Assembly: GCF_008579165.1 (NCBI RefSeq)
Contig: NZ_BKCN01000002.1
Reading direction: 5' to 3' (one strand)
From: Iodidimonas nitroreducens
GTDB lineage: Bacteria > Pseudomonadota > Alphaproteobacteria > Sphingomonadales > Rhodothalassiaceae
DNA length: 64,000 bases
Shown here: one piece after another, positions 1-9,825 of the stretch
Position numbering within the stretch: position 1 is the first letter of the stretch
Layout of the letters: the number at the start of each line of letters is the position of its first letter
Translations under genes and position numbers: made by a program
The notes under the pieces: generated by a model
Database searches by the model: none
The model's input: the letters and a program-made list of their open reading frames with translations, nothing else
What the model was told of the DNA's origin: nothing

Positions 1-721
1 AAAACAACTGCGCCGATTTCCCCATCGCCCCCACAAACAAAAGCACCGCAATGGTGGTGAGGGCATGCACATCCATCCCTAAAAAGACAAAGCGCGCATC
101 TGCAAAGCCTTCAAGAGATTGGAAAATATCTTCGAAAATCACAGACCCGGTGAGCAGAAAAAGGGCGAAAATGCCTAGGCTGAAACCAAAATCCCCCACC
201 CGATTGACCACGAAAGCCTTGATCGCAGCGGCATTGGCACTGGGTTTTTTGAACCAGAAACCGATCAAAAGATAAGAGGCAAGGCCCACCCCTTCCCAGC
301 CAAAGAACATCTGCACCAGATTATCACTGGTCACCAGCATCAGCATCGCAAAGGTAAAGAGCGAGAGATAGGCAAAAAAGCGGGCGCGATGGGGATCATG
401 GCTCATATAGCCAATGGAATACCAGTGCACCAGCGCCGACACCGTATTGACCACCACCAGCATCACCGCTGTCAGGCTATCGATATAAAGCGTCCAATCA
501 AAGCTGAGGCTGCCCGAGCGCACCCATTCCAGCACAAGAATGCGATATTGATTATGATCAAAGGCAACATCCTTCAGCACAAAAGCCGAGAGAATGGCGG
601 ATAAGGTGACAAGGCCCGTCGTCACAGCCATGGCGCCGCGATCCCCGATCTGTTTGGCAAACAGACCGGCGATCAGGAAGCCCAGCAAGGGGCCGAAAAC
701 AATGATATGAAATTGAGACAT
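1..721 (-). CDS. nuoL: NADH-quinone oxidoreductase subunit L (3' part outside window)
   Basis: This is the N-terminal 240 codons of NuoL, a proton-pumping antiporter-like subunit in the membrane arm of complex I. It reads from an ATG at 721 (MSQFHIIVFGPLLGF) and runs off the left edge. Visible family features are the GDRGAM stretch, several hydrophobic helices, and the conserved segment LVHWYSIGYMSHDP followed by FFGWEGVGLASYLLIGFWF, which is typical of Mrp/NuoL antiporters. It starts 5 bases after nuoK stops, which fits cotranscription as the twelfth gene of a nuoA-L operon. nuoM and nuoN would be expected beyond the left edge. Identity is certain; only completeness is not. Confidence 0.95.
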   Translation of the reverse strand, partial: MSQFHIIVFGPLLGFLIAGLFAKQIGDRGAMAVTTGLVTLSAILSAFVLKDVAFDHNQYRILVLEWVRSGSLSFDWTLYIDSLTAVMLVVVNTVSALVHWYSIGYMSHDPHRARFFAYLSLFTFAMLMLVTSDNLVQMFFGWEGVGLASYLLIGFWFKKPSANAAAIKAFVVNRVGDFGFSLGIFALFLLTGSVIFEDIFQSLEGFADARFVFLGMDVHALTTIAVLLFVGAMGKSAQLF

Positions 722-726
722 CTGGT

Positions 727-1035
727 TCAGCCTTGCATCTGGTTGATCTGCTCAACCGCGATGGTTCCGCGATTACGGAAATACACAACGAGAATGGCCA
801 ATCCGATGGCCGCTTCCGCAGCCGCGACCGTCAGCACGAACATGGCGAAAACCTGCCCGGTGAGGTCATTCAGATAGGAAGAAAAAGCAACGAGATTGAT
901 GTTCACCGCCAACAGCATCAATTCAATCGACATCAAAATGATGATGACGTTCTTTTTGTTGAGGAAAATTCCGAAGATCCCCAGCGTGAACAAAATCGCC
1001 GCAACCGTGAGAAAATGGCCGAGACCGATCTCCAT
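727..1035 (-). CDS. nuoK: NADH-quinone oxidoreductase subunit K
   Basis: NuoK is a small three-helix membrane subunit of complex I that forms part of the proton path. The 102-residue protein has the family's usual length. Three hydrophobic segments are visible, with the helix 2 acidic residue in the conserved stretch LMSIELMLLAVNINLVAF, where the Glu is part of the buried charge relay, and the later segment FVLTVAAAEAAIGLAILV. The gene lies between nuoJ (42 bases upstream) and nuoL (5 bases downstream) on the same strand, so it is inside the operon. Confidence 0.97.
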   Translation of the reverse strand: MEIGLGHFLTVAAILFTLGIFGIFLNKKNVIIILMSIELMLLAVNINLVAFSSYLNDLTGQVFAMFVLTVAAAEAAIGLAILVVYFRNRGTIAVEQINQMQG

Positions 1036-1077
1036 GAATACGTCCTTCTCCAGTGTTGTCCGAATGGCAGATGAGGA

Positions 1078-1686
1078 TCAGATGCCCTCGCCCACATTCA
1101 CTTTTTTGATCTCGATGGTATCCTTAGAATTTCTGCGGTTTTGCGCCGATATATCCTGACGCTTCACCCCGGACCGACTGCGCAGGGTGAGCACGATGGC
1201 ACCGATCATCGCCACCAGCAGCACCAGACCGGACGCCTGAAACACATAAAGATACCGGGTATAGAGAACAGAGCCCAAAGCAGCCGTATTGGTAAGATCG
1301 GGATCAGCCGTCAAAGCCGGGGTGGCATCGATGGCCGGTGTCAGTTGCCAGGCCCCCACAACCATCAGAAGTTCAACCAGCAGGATCAAACCCACCAGCG
1401 TGCCGACGGGCAGATATTGCAAGAAACCCTCGCGCAGCTCGACATAATTGATATCAAGCATCATCACCACGAAAAGGAACAAAACGGCCACCGCGCCCAC
1501 ATAAACGATCAACAGGATCATTGCCAGAAACTCGGCCCCCAAAAGCAGGAACAAAGCCGCAGCATTGAAAAAGGCCAGGATCAAAAACAAAACCGAATGC
1601 ACGGGATTGCGTGAAGAAATGACCATGAACCCCGATAAAACCGTGATCGAAGCAAACAGATAAAACGCCAGAGCGGTCAAACTCAT
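1078..1686 (-). CDS. nuoJ: NADH-quinone oxidoreductase subunit J
   Basis: NuoJ is a five-helix membrane subunit of complex I, and its third helix couples quinone reduction to pumping. About 202 residues are seen from the chosen ATG (MSLTALAFYLFAS). A purine-rich GGGGGA element lies about 7 bases upstream, and an ATG two codons earlier at 1692 is the alternative. Family marks are the segment SRNPVHSVLFLI near residues 25-36 and the helix 3 stretch LLIVYVGAVAVLFLFVVMML. The C-terminal tail is hydrophilic. It sits between nuoI and nuoK in the usual order. Confidence 0.95.
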   Translation of the reverse strand: MSLTALAFYLFASITVLSGFMVISSRNPVHSVLFLILAFFNAAALFLLLGAEFLAMILLIVYVGAVAVLFLFVVMMLDINYVELREGFLQYLPVGTLVGLILLVELLMVVGAWQLTPAIDATPALTADPDLTNTAALGSVLYTRYLYVFQASGLVLLVAMIGAIVLTLRSRSGVKRQDISAQNRRNSKDTIEIKKVNVGEGI

Positions 1687-1805
1687 TGCCATGTCCCCCG
1701 CGTTTTTTCCAAAGTCTGGATGGTGCACATCTCGCGCCCCCTGATGATCAGCATATGTGGCTTCATTCTCATGAGTTTGGCCCCGAACGGGCCGTGGATC
1801 GTTTC

Positions 1806-2297
1806 CTAACGATAAGGCGCATCCTGCGCAAGGTTCGCGGCAATCTCGCGTTCCCAGCGGTCGCCATTATCAAGAAGTTTTGTTTTGTCGTATAAAAGCT
1901 CTTCACGGGTTTCCGCCGCAAATTCAAAGTTCGGCCCCTCAACGATGGCATCCACCGGGCAGGCTTCCTGACACAATCCGCAATAGATACACTTCACCAT
2001 ATCGATATCATAGCGAGTGGTACGCCGAGAGCCATCTTCGCGCGGCTCGGCTTCGATGGTAATCGCCAAAGCAGGGCAGATGGCTTCGCATAATTTGCAG
2101 GCGATGCACCGTTCCTCGCCATTGGGATAGCGTCTGAGCGCATGCTCACCCCGAAAACGAGCCGAAAGCCGACCTTTTTCATAAGGATAATTGATAGTTG
2201 TTTTGGGCTTCCACATATAGCTGAAGGTCAGCCCCATGGCCTTAACGAATTCCCATAAAAGGAAGCTGCGCGCCGTTCTGTCCAGAAAGGCAATCAT
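1806..2297 (-). CDS. nuoI: NADH-quinone oxidoreductase subunit I (two 4Fe-4S clusters)
   Basis: NuoI carries the two tetranuclear clusters N6a and N6b that pass electrons from the peripheral arm toward the quinone site. The 163-residue protein has both ferredoxin motifs: cysteines 64, 67, 70 and 74 (CIACKLCEAIC) and cysteines 103, 106, 109 and 113 (CIYCGLCQEAC), each followed by Pro. The N-terminal region is amphipathic and would pack against the membrane arm next to NuoH. The gene starts 17 bases after the nuoH stop, in standard operon order. Confidence 0.98.
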   Translation of the reverse strand: MIAFLDRTARSFLLWEFVKAMGLTFSYMWKPKTTINYPYEKGRLSARFRGEHALRRYPNGEERCIACKLCEAICPALAITIEAEPREDGSRRTTRYDIDMVKCIYCGLCQEACPVDAIVEGPNFEFAAETREELLYDKTKLLDNGDRWEREIAANLAQDAPYR

Positions 2298-2314
2298 GAT
2301 CTTACCCGCCTCTC

Positions 2315-3342
2315 TTAATTACCAATATAGCCAAATGCCATGCCCCAGCCGGTGTAGAAAACCACCGCCGCCAAAGACAAAGGCAAAAACACTTTCCAGC
2401 CCAGCCGCATGAGCTGATCATAGCGATAGCGCGGCACCGTTGCTTTCACCCAGGCAAAGATGAAGAAGAAGAAGCAGATCTTGCCGATCATCCACAGCGG
2501 GCCGGGAATGAAATCAAGGGCCGAAATGGGCGCATACCATCCACCGAAAAAGAGCACGGAGGTGAGCGCGCACATCAGCAGAATATTGCCATATTCCCCC
2601 AGCCAGAACAGCGCGAAGGCCATCGAGCTGTATTCCACCTGATAACCGGCCACCAATTCCGCTTCGGCTTCGGGCAGATCGAAAGGCGGACGATTGGTTT
2701 CCGCCATAGCCGAAATCAGAAAGATCACGAACATTGGGAAAAACCAGATGAAATGCCATTGCCATAAGCCGCCAGCCTGATTTTCGACGATGGCCGAAAG
2801 ATTGGTAGACCCCGCATAGCTGATCAAAGTGACCAGAACAAAACCCATCGAGACTTCGTAAGAAACCATCTGCGCCGCCGAACGCAGCCCGCCCAGGAAG
2901 GCATAGCGGGAATTCGAGGCCCAGCCCGACATGATAATCCCATAAACCCCCAAAGAGGAAATGGCAAAGATAAATAAAATCCCCACATTGATATCCGCCA
3001 GAACCGCCCCGACATCCCAAGGGATAACCGCCCAGCCGATCAGGGCCAGAACAAAGGTAAGCATCGGCGCCAGAATGAAGATGCCCTTGTTCGCCCCCGA
3101 GGGCACAACGGTTTCCTTGATGAATAGCTTCAGACCATCAGCAAAGCTTTGGAAAAGGCCGAACGGCCCCACCACATTCGGACCCCGGCGCAACTGCATT
3201 GCCGCCAGATCTTGCGATCCGCATAAACCGCAAAGGCAACGCCAAGAAGGAGCGGGGCGACAATCGCCAAAATCCATGTGACGATGGAAAAAAACCAGGC
3301 AGCATCCGTGCCACCATAAATGCCGGCGAGCCATTCAACCAT
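2315..3342 (-). CDS. nuoH: NADH-quinone oxidoreductase subunit H, split by a one-base frameshift
   Basis: NuoH is the membrane subunit that helps build the quinone chamber of complex I. The reading frame starts at 3342 (MVEWLAGIYGGTDAAWFF) and runs to VYADRKI, then the family sequence LAAMQLRRGPNVVGPFG continues in another frame to the stop at 2315. Restoring one base (CC read as C near 3208) gives a continuous protein of about 342 residues, the normal length. Conserved signals are the charged loop LRRGPNVVG and the segment MAETNRPPFDLPEAEAELVAGY. The start overlaps the end of nuoG by 8 bases. In an essential-type operon the break is most likely a sequence error. Confidence 0.92.
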
Positions 3343-5392
3343 GGGTACCCGTCGCCTCCATTTTCTGACGTTTCACCGCACTGCACTCGGCCATCGTTTT
3401 TGATGCCCGCGCAATCGGATTGCTTTGATAGAAATCGATGTATTTCAGTGGAATAGGCCCTCGGGCCACCGCCCCATCAGAGCCAAAATCACCCCATTGG
3501 GCCTGCGGACGCACATCCACATCAGCCAGATGCGGCAAGGCTTCATAAAGCGCGGAATGCAGGTCATTAATGCTGTCGAACGGCAAAGGCGCAGGCCCGA
3601 TTTCCGCCGAAAGGGCACGGAAAATCGTCCAATCCTCGCGCGCCTGCCCGGGCGGGAAGACGGCCCGGTTCGCCAATTGCACCCGCCCTTCCAGATTGAG
3701 ATAATGCCCCGGCTTTTCCGTATAGGCCGCCGCCGGCAAAATCACATCCGCCTGCTGCACGCCATGATCGCCATGGCTGCCGATATAAACGGTGAAGCAA
3801 TCGGCAAGGCGTGATGGATTGATTTCATCCGCCCCCAGCAAAAACACAGCCTTCAATGCCCCGGAGGCAGCATCAGCCAAAATGCCTTCAACGCCACCAT
3901 CACACACAAGGCCCAAATCCAAAGCACCCACCCGCGCAGCGGCGCTGTGAAGAACATTAAAGCCGTTCCAATCCAGCGACATGAGGCCAAATTTCTCGGC
4001 AATATCATGACCAGCCTTCAAAATCGCCGCACCATCCGGGCGCGCCAGGGCCTGCTCGCCCAAAATGATCATCGGTCGATCCGCTGCCGCCAGTTTTTTG
4101 GCAACCGGATGCTTGCCCGCCAAAATATCGCTTAAAATAGCGGCATCATCGCCAAGCTGCTCAACCGCATAGGTTTGATCAAGGGCCGGGCCGATATTGG
4201 CAACTTTCAAGCCGCGATGCCGGGTGGCCTTTAAAATCCGGGCATTCAAAATGGCTGCTTCATGGCGCGGATTGGCCCCGACAAGCAGGCAGAAATCCGC
4301 TTCCTCGATCCCCGCAATGCCGGTATTGAAGAGATAGGATGCCCGCTGGCGAATATCATAGGCGGCACCATTCTGGCGGCATTCAATCCGGCTGGAGCCA
4401 AGATTTTTGAGCAGTTCGCGGAAGGCGTAGGTACCTTCAAGCTCATTGAGATCGCCCACCAATCCGGCAATCCGGCTGCCATCAAGACCCGAAATACCAT
4501 CCTTGATCGCGGCAAAGGCTTCCGCCCAGCTGGCTTCCACCAGCTTGCCATCGCGCTTCACATAAGGACGATCGAGCCGCCCTTTCAAAAGGCCATCACA
4601 GGCAAAGCGGGTTTTATCCGAAATCCATTCTTCATTCACATCATCATGATTGCGAGGCAAAATCCGCATCACATCGCGTCCCCGTGCATCAATCCGGATA
4701 TTCGAGCCCACCGCATCCATAACATCAATGGATTCGGTCTTGATCAATTCCCAGGGCCGGGCATTAAAAGCATAAGGCTTTGATGTGAGGGCACCCACCG
4801 GGCACAGATCGATCACATTGCCCTGCAATTCGCTTTCCATTGCCTGCTCAAGATAGGTGGTGATCTGCATATTCTCACCACGATAAATCGCCCCGATTTC
4901 GGTGACGCCCGCAACCTCTTCAGAAAAGCGGATGCAGCGGGTGCAATGGATACAGCGGGTCATGATGGTTTTGACCAGCGGCCCCATATTCTTTTCGGTC
5001 ACGGCGCGCTTATTTTCATCATAGCGCTTTGCCCCACGGCCATAAGCCATGGTTTCATCCTGCAGATCACATTCGCCGCCCTGATCGCAGATCGGGCAAT
5101 CCAGCGGATGATTGATCAGCAGAAATTCCAGCACGCCTTCGCGGGCTTTTTTCACCATGGGGGTATCGGTACGCACCTCTTGCCCATCGGCGGCAGGCAA
5201 AGCGCAGGATGCCTGTGGTTTGGGTGGTCCGGGTTTGACCTCGACAAGGCACATGCGGCAATTTCCGGCGACCGAAAGACGCTCGTGATAGCAAAAGCGC
5301 GGAATTTCAACGCCCGCTTCCTCGCACGCCTGCAAAATCGTCGAGCCGGGCGCAACCTCGATTTCCTTGCCGTTGATTGTCAGCTTTGGCAT
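3335..5392 (-). CDS. nuoG: NADH-quinone oxidoreductase subunit G
   Basis: NuoG is the largest peripheral-arm subunit and holds several iron-sulfur clusters. The 685-residue protein begins with a 2Fe-2S ferredoxin domain (residues 1-80, CYHERLSVAGNCRMC), followed by the His/Cys cluster motif HPLDCPICDQGGEC near residue 95, and a 4Fe-4S domain with CIHCTRCIRF and a later CPVGAL. The rest is a molybdopterin-oxidoreductase-like fold without visible cofactor-binding function, as is usual for NuoG. The length is normal for alphaproteobacteria and the frame is intact. It lies 65 bases downstream of nuoF. Confidence 0.97.
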   Translation of the reverse strand: MPKLTINGKEIEVAPGSTILQACEEAGVEIPRFCYHERLSVAGNCRMCLVEVKPGPPKPQASCALPAADGQEVRTDTPMVKKAREGVLEFLLINHPLDCPICDQGGECDLQDETMAYGRGAKRYDENKRAVTEKNMGPLVKTIMTRCIHCTRCIRFSEEVAGVTEIGAIYRGENMQITTYLEQAMESELQGNVIDLCPVGALTSKPYAFNARPWELIKTESIDVMDAVGSNIRIDARGRDVMRILPRNHDDVNEEWISDKTRFACDGLLKGRLDRPYVKRDGKLVEASWAEAFAAIKDGISGLDGSRIAGLVGDLNELEGTYAFRELLKNLGSSRIECRQNGAAYDIRQRASYLFNTGIAGIEEADFCLLVGANPRHEAAILNARILKATRHRGLKVANIGPALDQTYAVEQLGDDAAILSDILAGKHPVAKKLAAADRPMIILGEQALARPDGAAILKAGHDIAEKFGLMSLDWNGFNVLHSAAARVGALDLGLVCDGGVEGILADAASGALKAVFLLGADEINPSRLADCFTVYIGSHGDHGVQQADVILPAAAYTEKPGHYLNLEGRVQLANRAVFPPGQAREDWTIFRALSAEIGPAPLPFDSINDLHSALYEALPHLADVDVRPQAQWGDFGSDGAVARGPIPLKYIDFYQSNPIARASKTMAECSAVKRQKMEATGTHG

Positions 5393-5457
5393 TCGCGTCT
5401 CACCTTAACAGTTTCTCTTGGGTCGAGCCTATCGGGGGGTCGAACCCAACAAGGTCT

Positions 5458-6753
5458 TCATTCGGCAGCTTCGGTCACCTGACGACCATGATAAACATCG
5501 ATCCGGCGTTCCACCTCATCGCGGAAATGGCGCATCAGCCCCTGAATGGGCCAGGCTGCCGCATCGCCCAAGGCGCAGATGGTATGGCCTTCGACCTGCT
5601 TTGAAACATCGAGCAGCATGTCGATCTCTTCTTTTTCCGCCTTACCCAGCACCAGCCGTTCCATCACCCGCCACATCCAGCCGGTTCCTTCGCGGCAGGG
5701 TGTGCATTGGCCACAGGATTCATGCTTGTAGAAATAGCTGAGCCGGGCAATGGCCTTCACGATATCGGTGGATTTATCCATCACGATCACCGCCGCCGTT
5801 CCCAAGCCCGATTGCACTTCTTTGAGGGAGTCGAAATCCATCAAAACCGTATCGCAGATGGATTTGGGCAAAAGCGGCACCGATGAACCGCCAGGGATGA
5901 CGGCCAGAAGATTATCCCACCCTCCCCGCACACCACCGGCATGTTTCTCGATCAGTTCCCGCATGGGAATGCTCATTTCCTCTTCCACATTGCACGGCGT
6001 ATTCACATGGCCGGAAATGCAGAAAATCTTGGTACCCGTATTATTGGGCCGCCCAAAACCGGAAAACCAGCTTGCCCCCCGGCGCAAAATGGTGGGAGCA
6101 ACCGCAATCGATTCCACATTATTCACGGTGGTGGGGCAACCAAACACACCCACATTGGCGGGGAATGGCGGCTTCAGACGGGGCTGGCCCTTTTTGCCCT
6201 CAAGACTTTCGATGAGAGCCGTTTCCTCGCCACAAATATAGGCGCCGGCCCCACGATGCACATACACATCATAAGCATAGCCCGAACCGCAGGCATTGCT
6301 GCCCAAAAAGCCCTTTTCATAGGCCTGCGCCACGGCCTGCTCCAGCCGTTCGGCCTCGAGAACATATTCCCCGCGAATATAAATATAGGCCGCCCGCGCC
6401 CGCATGGCATAGCCCGCCAGCAAAGCCCCTTCAATCAGCTTATGGGGATCATGACGCATGATTTCGCGGTCTTTGCAGGTGCCGGGCTCGGATTCATCAG
6501 CATTGATCACCAGATAGCTTGGGCGACCATCCTTGCTTTCCTTGGGCATGAACGACCATTTCAGCCCGGTGGGAAAGCCTGCCCCCCCCCGCCCCCGCAA
6601 GCCGGATTCTTTCATCTCGCCGATGATCCAATCCTGACCCTTGGCCATGATCTCTTTCGTGCCATCCCAATCACCACGGCTGATGGCCCCATCGATATCC
6701 CAAGGCTGGAAGCCATAAAGATTGGTGAAGATGCGGTCCTGATCTTTCAGCAT
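5458..6753 (-). CDS. nuoF: NADH-quinone oxidoreductase subunit F (NADH/FMN-binding)
   Basis: NuoF binds NADH and FMN and holds cluster N3, so it is the electron entry point of complex I. The start at 6753 (MLKDQDRIFTNLYG) is preferred over upstream in-frame codons because it matches the family start and follows the nuoE stop by 4 bases; it gives 431 residues. Visible motifs are the FMN/NADH-binding GLRGRGGAGFPTGLKW near residues 53-68, the ADESEPGTCKDRE stretch, and the cluster motif ESCGQCTPCREGT with a later Cys in HTICALGDAAAWP. Confidence 0.98.
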   Translation of the reverse strand: MLKDQDRIFTNLYGFQPWDIDGAISRGDWDGTKEIMAKGQDWIIGEMKESGLRGRGGAGFPTGLKWSFMPKESKDGRPSYLVINADESEPGTCKDREIMRHDPHKLIEGALLAGYAMRARAAYIYIRGEYVLEAERLEQAVAQAYEKGFLGSNACGSGYAYDVYVHRGAGAYICGEETALIESLEGKKGQPRLKPPFPANVGVFGCPTTVNNVESIAVAPTILRRGASWFSGFGRPNNTGTKIFCISGHVNTPCNVEEEMSIPMRELIEKHAGGVRGGWDNLLAVIPGGSSVPLLPKSICDTVLMDFDSLKEVQSGLGTAAVIVMDKSTDIVKAIARLSYFYKHESCGQCTPCREGTGWMWRVMERLVLGKAEKEEIDMLLDVSKQVEGHTICALGDAAAWPIQGLMRHFRDEVERRIDVYHGRQVTEAAE

Positions 6754-6757
6754 CGCC

Positions 6758-7369
6758 TCACTCCTTATCCGCTGCGGCGGGAACCATATCGCGCAAAACC
6801 AAAGGACCCCCTTCAGGGGCAGAGGCCTGACGCCCATTTTGCGGACCCGGTGGCGGCACTTCGCCCCGTTTCAGGGCCTTTAAAATCGCGGTCATGCGGT
6901 CATAGTCGAGATCTTCATAAAAATCATCATTGATCTGGACCATCGGGGCATTGCAGCAGGCCCCCAGACATTCCACCTCGGTGAGATGAAACAGCATATC
7001 ATCCGTGCTTTTGCCCTTTTCCAGCCCCATATCCTTGCAGGCCCGCATCACCTCATCCGATCCCCGCAGCCAGCACGGCGTGGTGCCGCAAAGCTGCACA
7101 TGATAACGGCCAATGGGCTTTAGGTTGAACATAGTGTAAAAAGTGGCCACCTCAATCACTTGAATCCTGGGCAAGGACAGGATTTCCGCGATTTTTTCAA
7201 CCGCCTCACTGCTCACCCAGCCGCCATTCTGTGCCTGCGCCAGATAGAGCAAGGGCATCACAGCCGATCTTTGACGACCATCAGGATATTTCGCCAGAAT
7301 GGTCTTGATTTTTTCCTGATTCTCATCGGAAAAATTGAACGCTCCACCGCTTTCAATGACGTTTAGCAT
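6758..7369 (-). CDS. nuoE: NADH-quinone oxidoreductase subunit E (2Fe-2S)
   Basis: NuoE has a thioredoxin-like fold with the off-pathway 2Fe-2S cluster N1a. The 203-residue protein shows the four cluster cysteines as CGTTPC and CLGACC, preceded by the family segment VATFYTMFNLKPIG. A 25-residue Pro/Gly/Ala-rich C-terminal extension after GEVPPPGP is variable in the family. It starts 15 bases after the nuoD stop. Confidence 0.97.
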   Translation of the reverse strand: MLNVIESGGAFNFSDENQEKIKTILAKYPDGRQRSAVMPLLYLAQAQNGGWVSSEAVEKIAEILSLPRIQVIEVATFYTMFNLKPIGRYHVQLCGTTPCWLRGSDEVMRACKDMGLEKGKSTDDMLFHLTEVECLGACCNAPMVQINDDFYEDLDYDRMTAILKALKRGEVPPPGPQNGRQASAPEGGPLVLRDMVPAAADKE

Positions 7370-7384
7370 CTCGTCTACCCTTCC

Positions 7385-8569
7385 TCAGCGGTCAACTTCA
7401 CCGAACACGATATCGATCGAGCCCAGAACCGCTGGCACATCCGCCAGCATATGACCTTCAAGCATCATGTCCATGGCCTGCAAATGAGCGAAACCGGGCG
7501 CCCGGATCTTGCAGCGATAGGGCTTGTTCTTACCATCGGACACCAGATAGACCCCAAATTCCCCCTTCGGCGCCTCCACTGCGGCATAAACCTCACCAGC
7601 GGGGATTTTATAGCCTTCGGTATAAAGCTTGAAATGGTGAATCAGGGCTTCCATCGATTGTTTCATCTCGGCCCGACGCGGCGGCGCAATCTTGCGATCC
7701 TCGGTTAAAACCTCACCGGCAGGCATCTCGTGAATGCACTGACGCATGATTTTCAAGGATTGCCGCATTTCTTCGACCCGCAAGATGAAACGATCATAAC
7801 AATCGCCATGCTTGCCCACGGGAATATCGAAATCCATGCGATCATAAACATCATAAGGCTGCGATTTGCGCAGATCCCACGCCAATCCGGTTGAGCGCAG
7901 CATCGGGCCGGACATTCCCCAATCAAGGGCCTGTTCCTGGCTCACCACACCGATATCCACATTACGCTGCTTGAAAATCCGATTATCCACCAGAAGCGTT
8001 TCCATATCGGCGATAACCCGTGGGAAAGTCTCGGTCCATTTCCAGATATCGTCGATCAGATCGGGCGGCAGATCCTGATGCACCCCGCCGGGGCGGAAAT
8101 ATTTGGCGTGCATCCGCGACCCCGAAGCCCGCTCATAAAATTCGCATAAGGTCTCGCGCTCCTCAAAGCCCCACAGGATCGGCGTGAGGGCCCCCACATC
8201 CATGGCATGGGTGGTTAGATTGAGGATATGGTTCATGATCCGGGTCAATTCCGCATAAAGCACGCGGATATATTGGCCCCGGATCGGCACATCGATCCCC
8301 AGCGCCTTTTCGATGGCCAGAGCATAAGCATGCTCCTGATTCATCGGCGCGGCATAATCAAGCCGATCAAAATAGCCGATGGCCTGCAAATAGGTTTTAT
8401 GCTCGATCAGCTTTTCGGTGCCCCGATGCAGCAGGCCGATATGGGGATCGGTCCGCGCGACAACCTCACCGTCAAGCTCAAGAATCAGACGCAAAACCCC
8501 ATGCGCCGCAGGATGTTGTGGCCCGAAATTAAGGTGATAGTTCTTGATCTGGCGATCATTTTGCATCAT
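7385..8569 (-). CDS. nuoD: NADH-quinone oxidoreductase subunit D
   Basis: NuoD is the 49-kDa type subunit that, with NuoB, forms the quinone-reduction site. The 394-residue protein carries the N-terminal loop FGPQHPAAHGVLRL, whose His is near the quinone head, and ends with the family signature DIVFGEVDR. Two tandem ATG codons (8569 and 8566) are possible; a GGGAGG element favours the second. The start overlaps the restored end of nuoC, which suggests translational coupling. Confidence 0.98.
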   Translation of the reverse strand: MMQNDRQIKNYHLNFGPQHPAAHGVLRLILELDGEVVARTDPHIGLLHRGTEKLIEHKTYLQAIGYFDRLDYAAPMNQEHAYALAIEKALGIDVPIRGQYIRVLYAELTRIMNHILNLTTHAMDVGALTPILWGFEERETLCEFYERASGSRMHAKYFRPGGVHQDLPPDLIDDIWKWTETFPRVIADMETLLVDNRIFKQRNVDIGVVSQEQALDWGMSGPMLRSTGLAWDLRKSQPYDVYDRMDFDIPVGKHGDCYDRFILRVEEMRQSLKIMRQCIHEMPAGEVLTEDRKIAPPRRAEMKQSMEALIHHFKLYTEGYKIPAGEVYAAVEAPKGEFGVYLVSDGKNKPYRCKIRAPGFAHLQAMDMMLEGHMLADVPAVLGSIDIVFGEVDR

Positions 8570-9197
8570 GCGCCTCCCTTTTCAGCGCCATCCGCCTTTT
8601 CATCGCCGGGAAGCACCGCGCGCGCGCCTTCCCATGGGCTGAGAAAATCGAAATTGCGAAATTCCTGGGCGAGCTTCACGGCTCATAAACGACACGCTTT
8701 TGATCTTCGTCATAGCGCAGTTCAACATAGCCGCTGAGGGGGAAATCCTTGCGCAAAGGATGCCCCTGGAAGCCATAATCCGTGAGGATGCGCCGCAAAT
8801 CGGGATGGCCCGAAACCAGAACGCCATACATATCCCACAATTCCCGTTCAAACCAATTGGCAGCCGAGAAAACTGAAACCACCGACGGGACAGGCGTCCG
8901 TTCATCGGCTTCGACCTTGATCCGAACCCGTTGATTGAGATGCATCGACAGCAAATGATAAACCACATCAAAGCGCATGGCACGCTGGGGCCAATCAACC
9001 CCGCAGATATCGACCAGAATACGGAATTTACAATCGGTATCATCGCGCAGATAGGTCAGAACCTTGACGATCTGATCCGTTCTTGCCGTCACTGTCAGCT
9101 CGTCATTGGCGATGGTATAACCCGTCACCTCATTTTTGAGCGCTGTCTCGATATGTTTGCCAAGCTGTTCAAGCGCCGTGGCCGTCATGATCATCAT
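8566..9197 (-). CDS. nuoC: NADH-quinone oxidoreductase subunit C, one-base frameshift near the C terminus
   Basis: NuoC (30-kDa type subunit) joins NuoD in the peripheral arm. The uninterrupted frame ends early after KRVVYEP at 8676. In the next frame the expected family tail VKLAQEFRNFDFLSPWEG continues to a stop at 8566 that overlaps the nuoD start. One missing base near 8680 (a CC/GG junction) restores about 210 residues, the normal length. The motif ERELWDMYGVLVSGHPDLRRIL is clear. The start could also be the fourth codon (9188, MTATALEQL). The truncation is most likely a sequencing artefact. Confidence 0.93.
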
Positions 9198-9273
9198 CCG
9201 TTCATTGATATCGCGTTCATCATCCGCGCCGCAAAGGCCTTGATCGGTCGGGCACCCAAGGCCCCATCAAAGC

Positions 9274-9825
9274 CTAGCGGTGCAAGGTGCCGGTGCGACG
9301 AATTTTCCGTTGAAGCTGAAGGATTCCATAAAGCAGCGCTTCCGCCGTTGGCGGGCATCCCGGCACATAGATATCCACCGGAACGATGCGATCACAGCCC
9401 CGCACCACAGAATAGCTATAGTGATAATAGCCGCCGCCATTGGCGCAGGATCCCATGGAAATAACATAGCGCGGCTCTGACATCTGATCATAAACCTTGC
9501 GCATGGCCGGTGCCATTTTATTGCAAAGGGTGCCGGCCACAATCATCACATCGGATTGCCGGGGAGAGGCACGCGGCGCCGCGCCAAAACGCTCCAGATC
9601 ATAGCGCGGCATATTGGTGTGCATCATCTCGACGGCGCAACAGGCAAGGCCAAAGGTCATCCACCACAGGCTGCCAGTACGGGCCCAATTGATCAGATCA
9701 TCGGCTTTGGCGACCAGAAAACCCTTGTCCGTCAGTTCAGACCGAACATCCTTGAAAAAGGCATCATCTGCGGGGGCGGCAAGACCTTGTGCAGGCACAA
9801 CCGATCCTTGGCTCTCTACTCCCAT
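9274..9825 (-). CDS. nuoB: NADH-quinone oxidoreductase subunit B (cluster N2)
   Basis: NuoB binds cluster N2, the last iron-sulfur cluster before quinone. Its cysteines are seen in FGLACCAVEMM, GTLCNKM, SMGSCANGGG and VPGCPPTAEALL, the invariant arrangement. The ATG at 9825 (MGVESQGSV) overlaps the end of nuoA by ten bases, a typical coupled start; it gives 183 residues. A longer in-frame start at 9846 would lie inside nuoA and is less likely. Confidence 0.97.
   Translation of the reverse strand: MGVESQGSVVPAQGLAAPADDAFFKDVRSELTDKGFLVAKADDLINWARTGSLWWMTFGLACCAVEMMHTNMPRYDLERFGAAPRASPRQSDVMIVAGTLCNKMAPAMRKVYDQMSEPRYVISMGSCANGGGYYHYSYSVVRGCDRIVPVDIYVPGCPPTAEALLYGILQLQRKIRRTGTLHR

Noticed and set aside
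5941..6933. 330-codon frame antisense to nuoF and nuoE
   Set aside because: Shadow of two certain complex I genes; no motif of its own.
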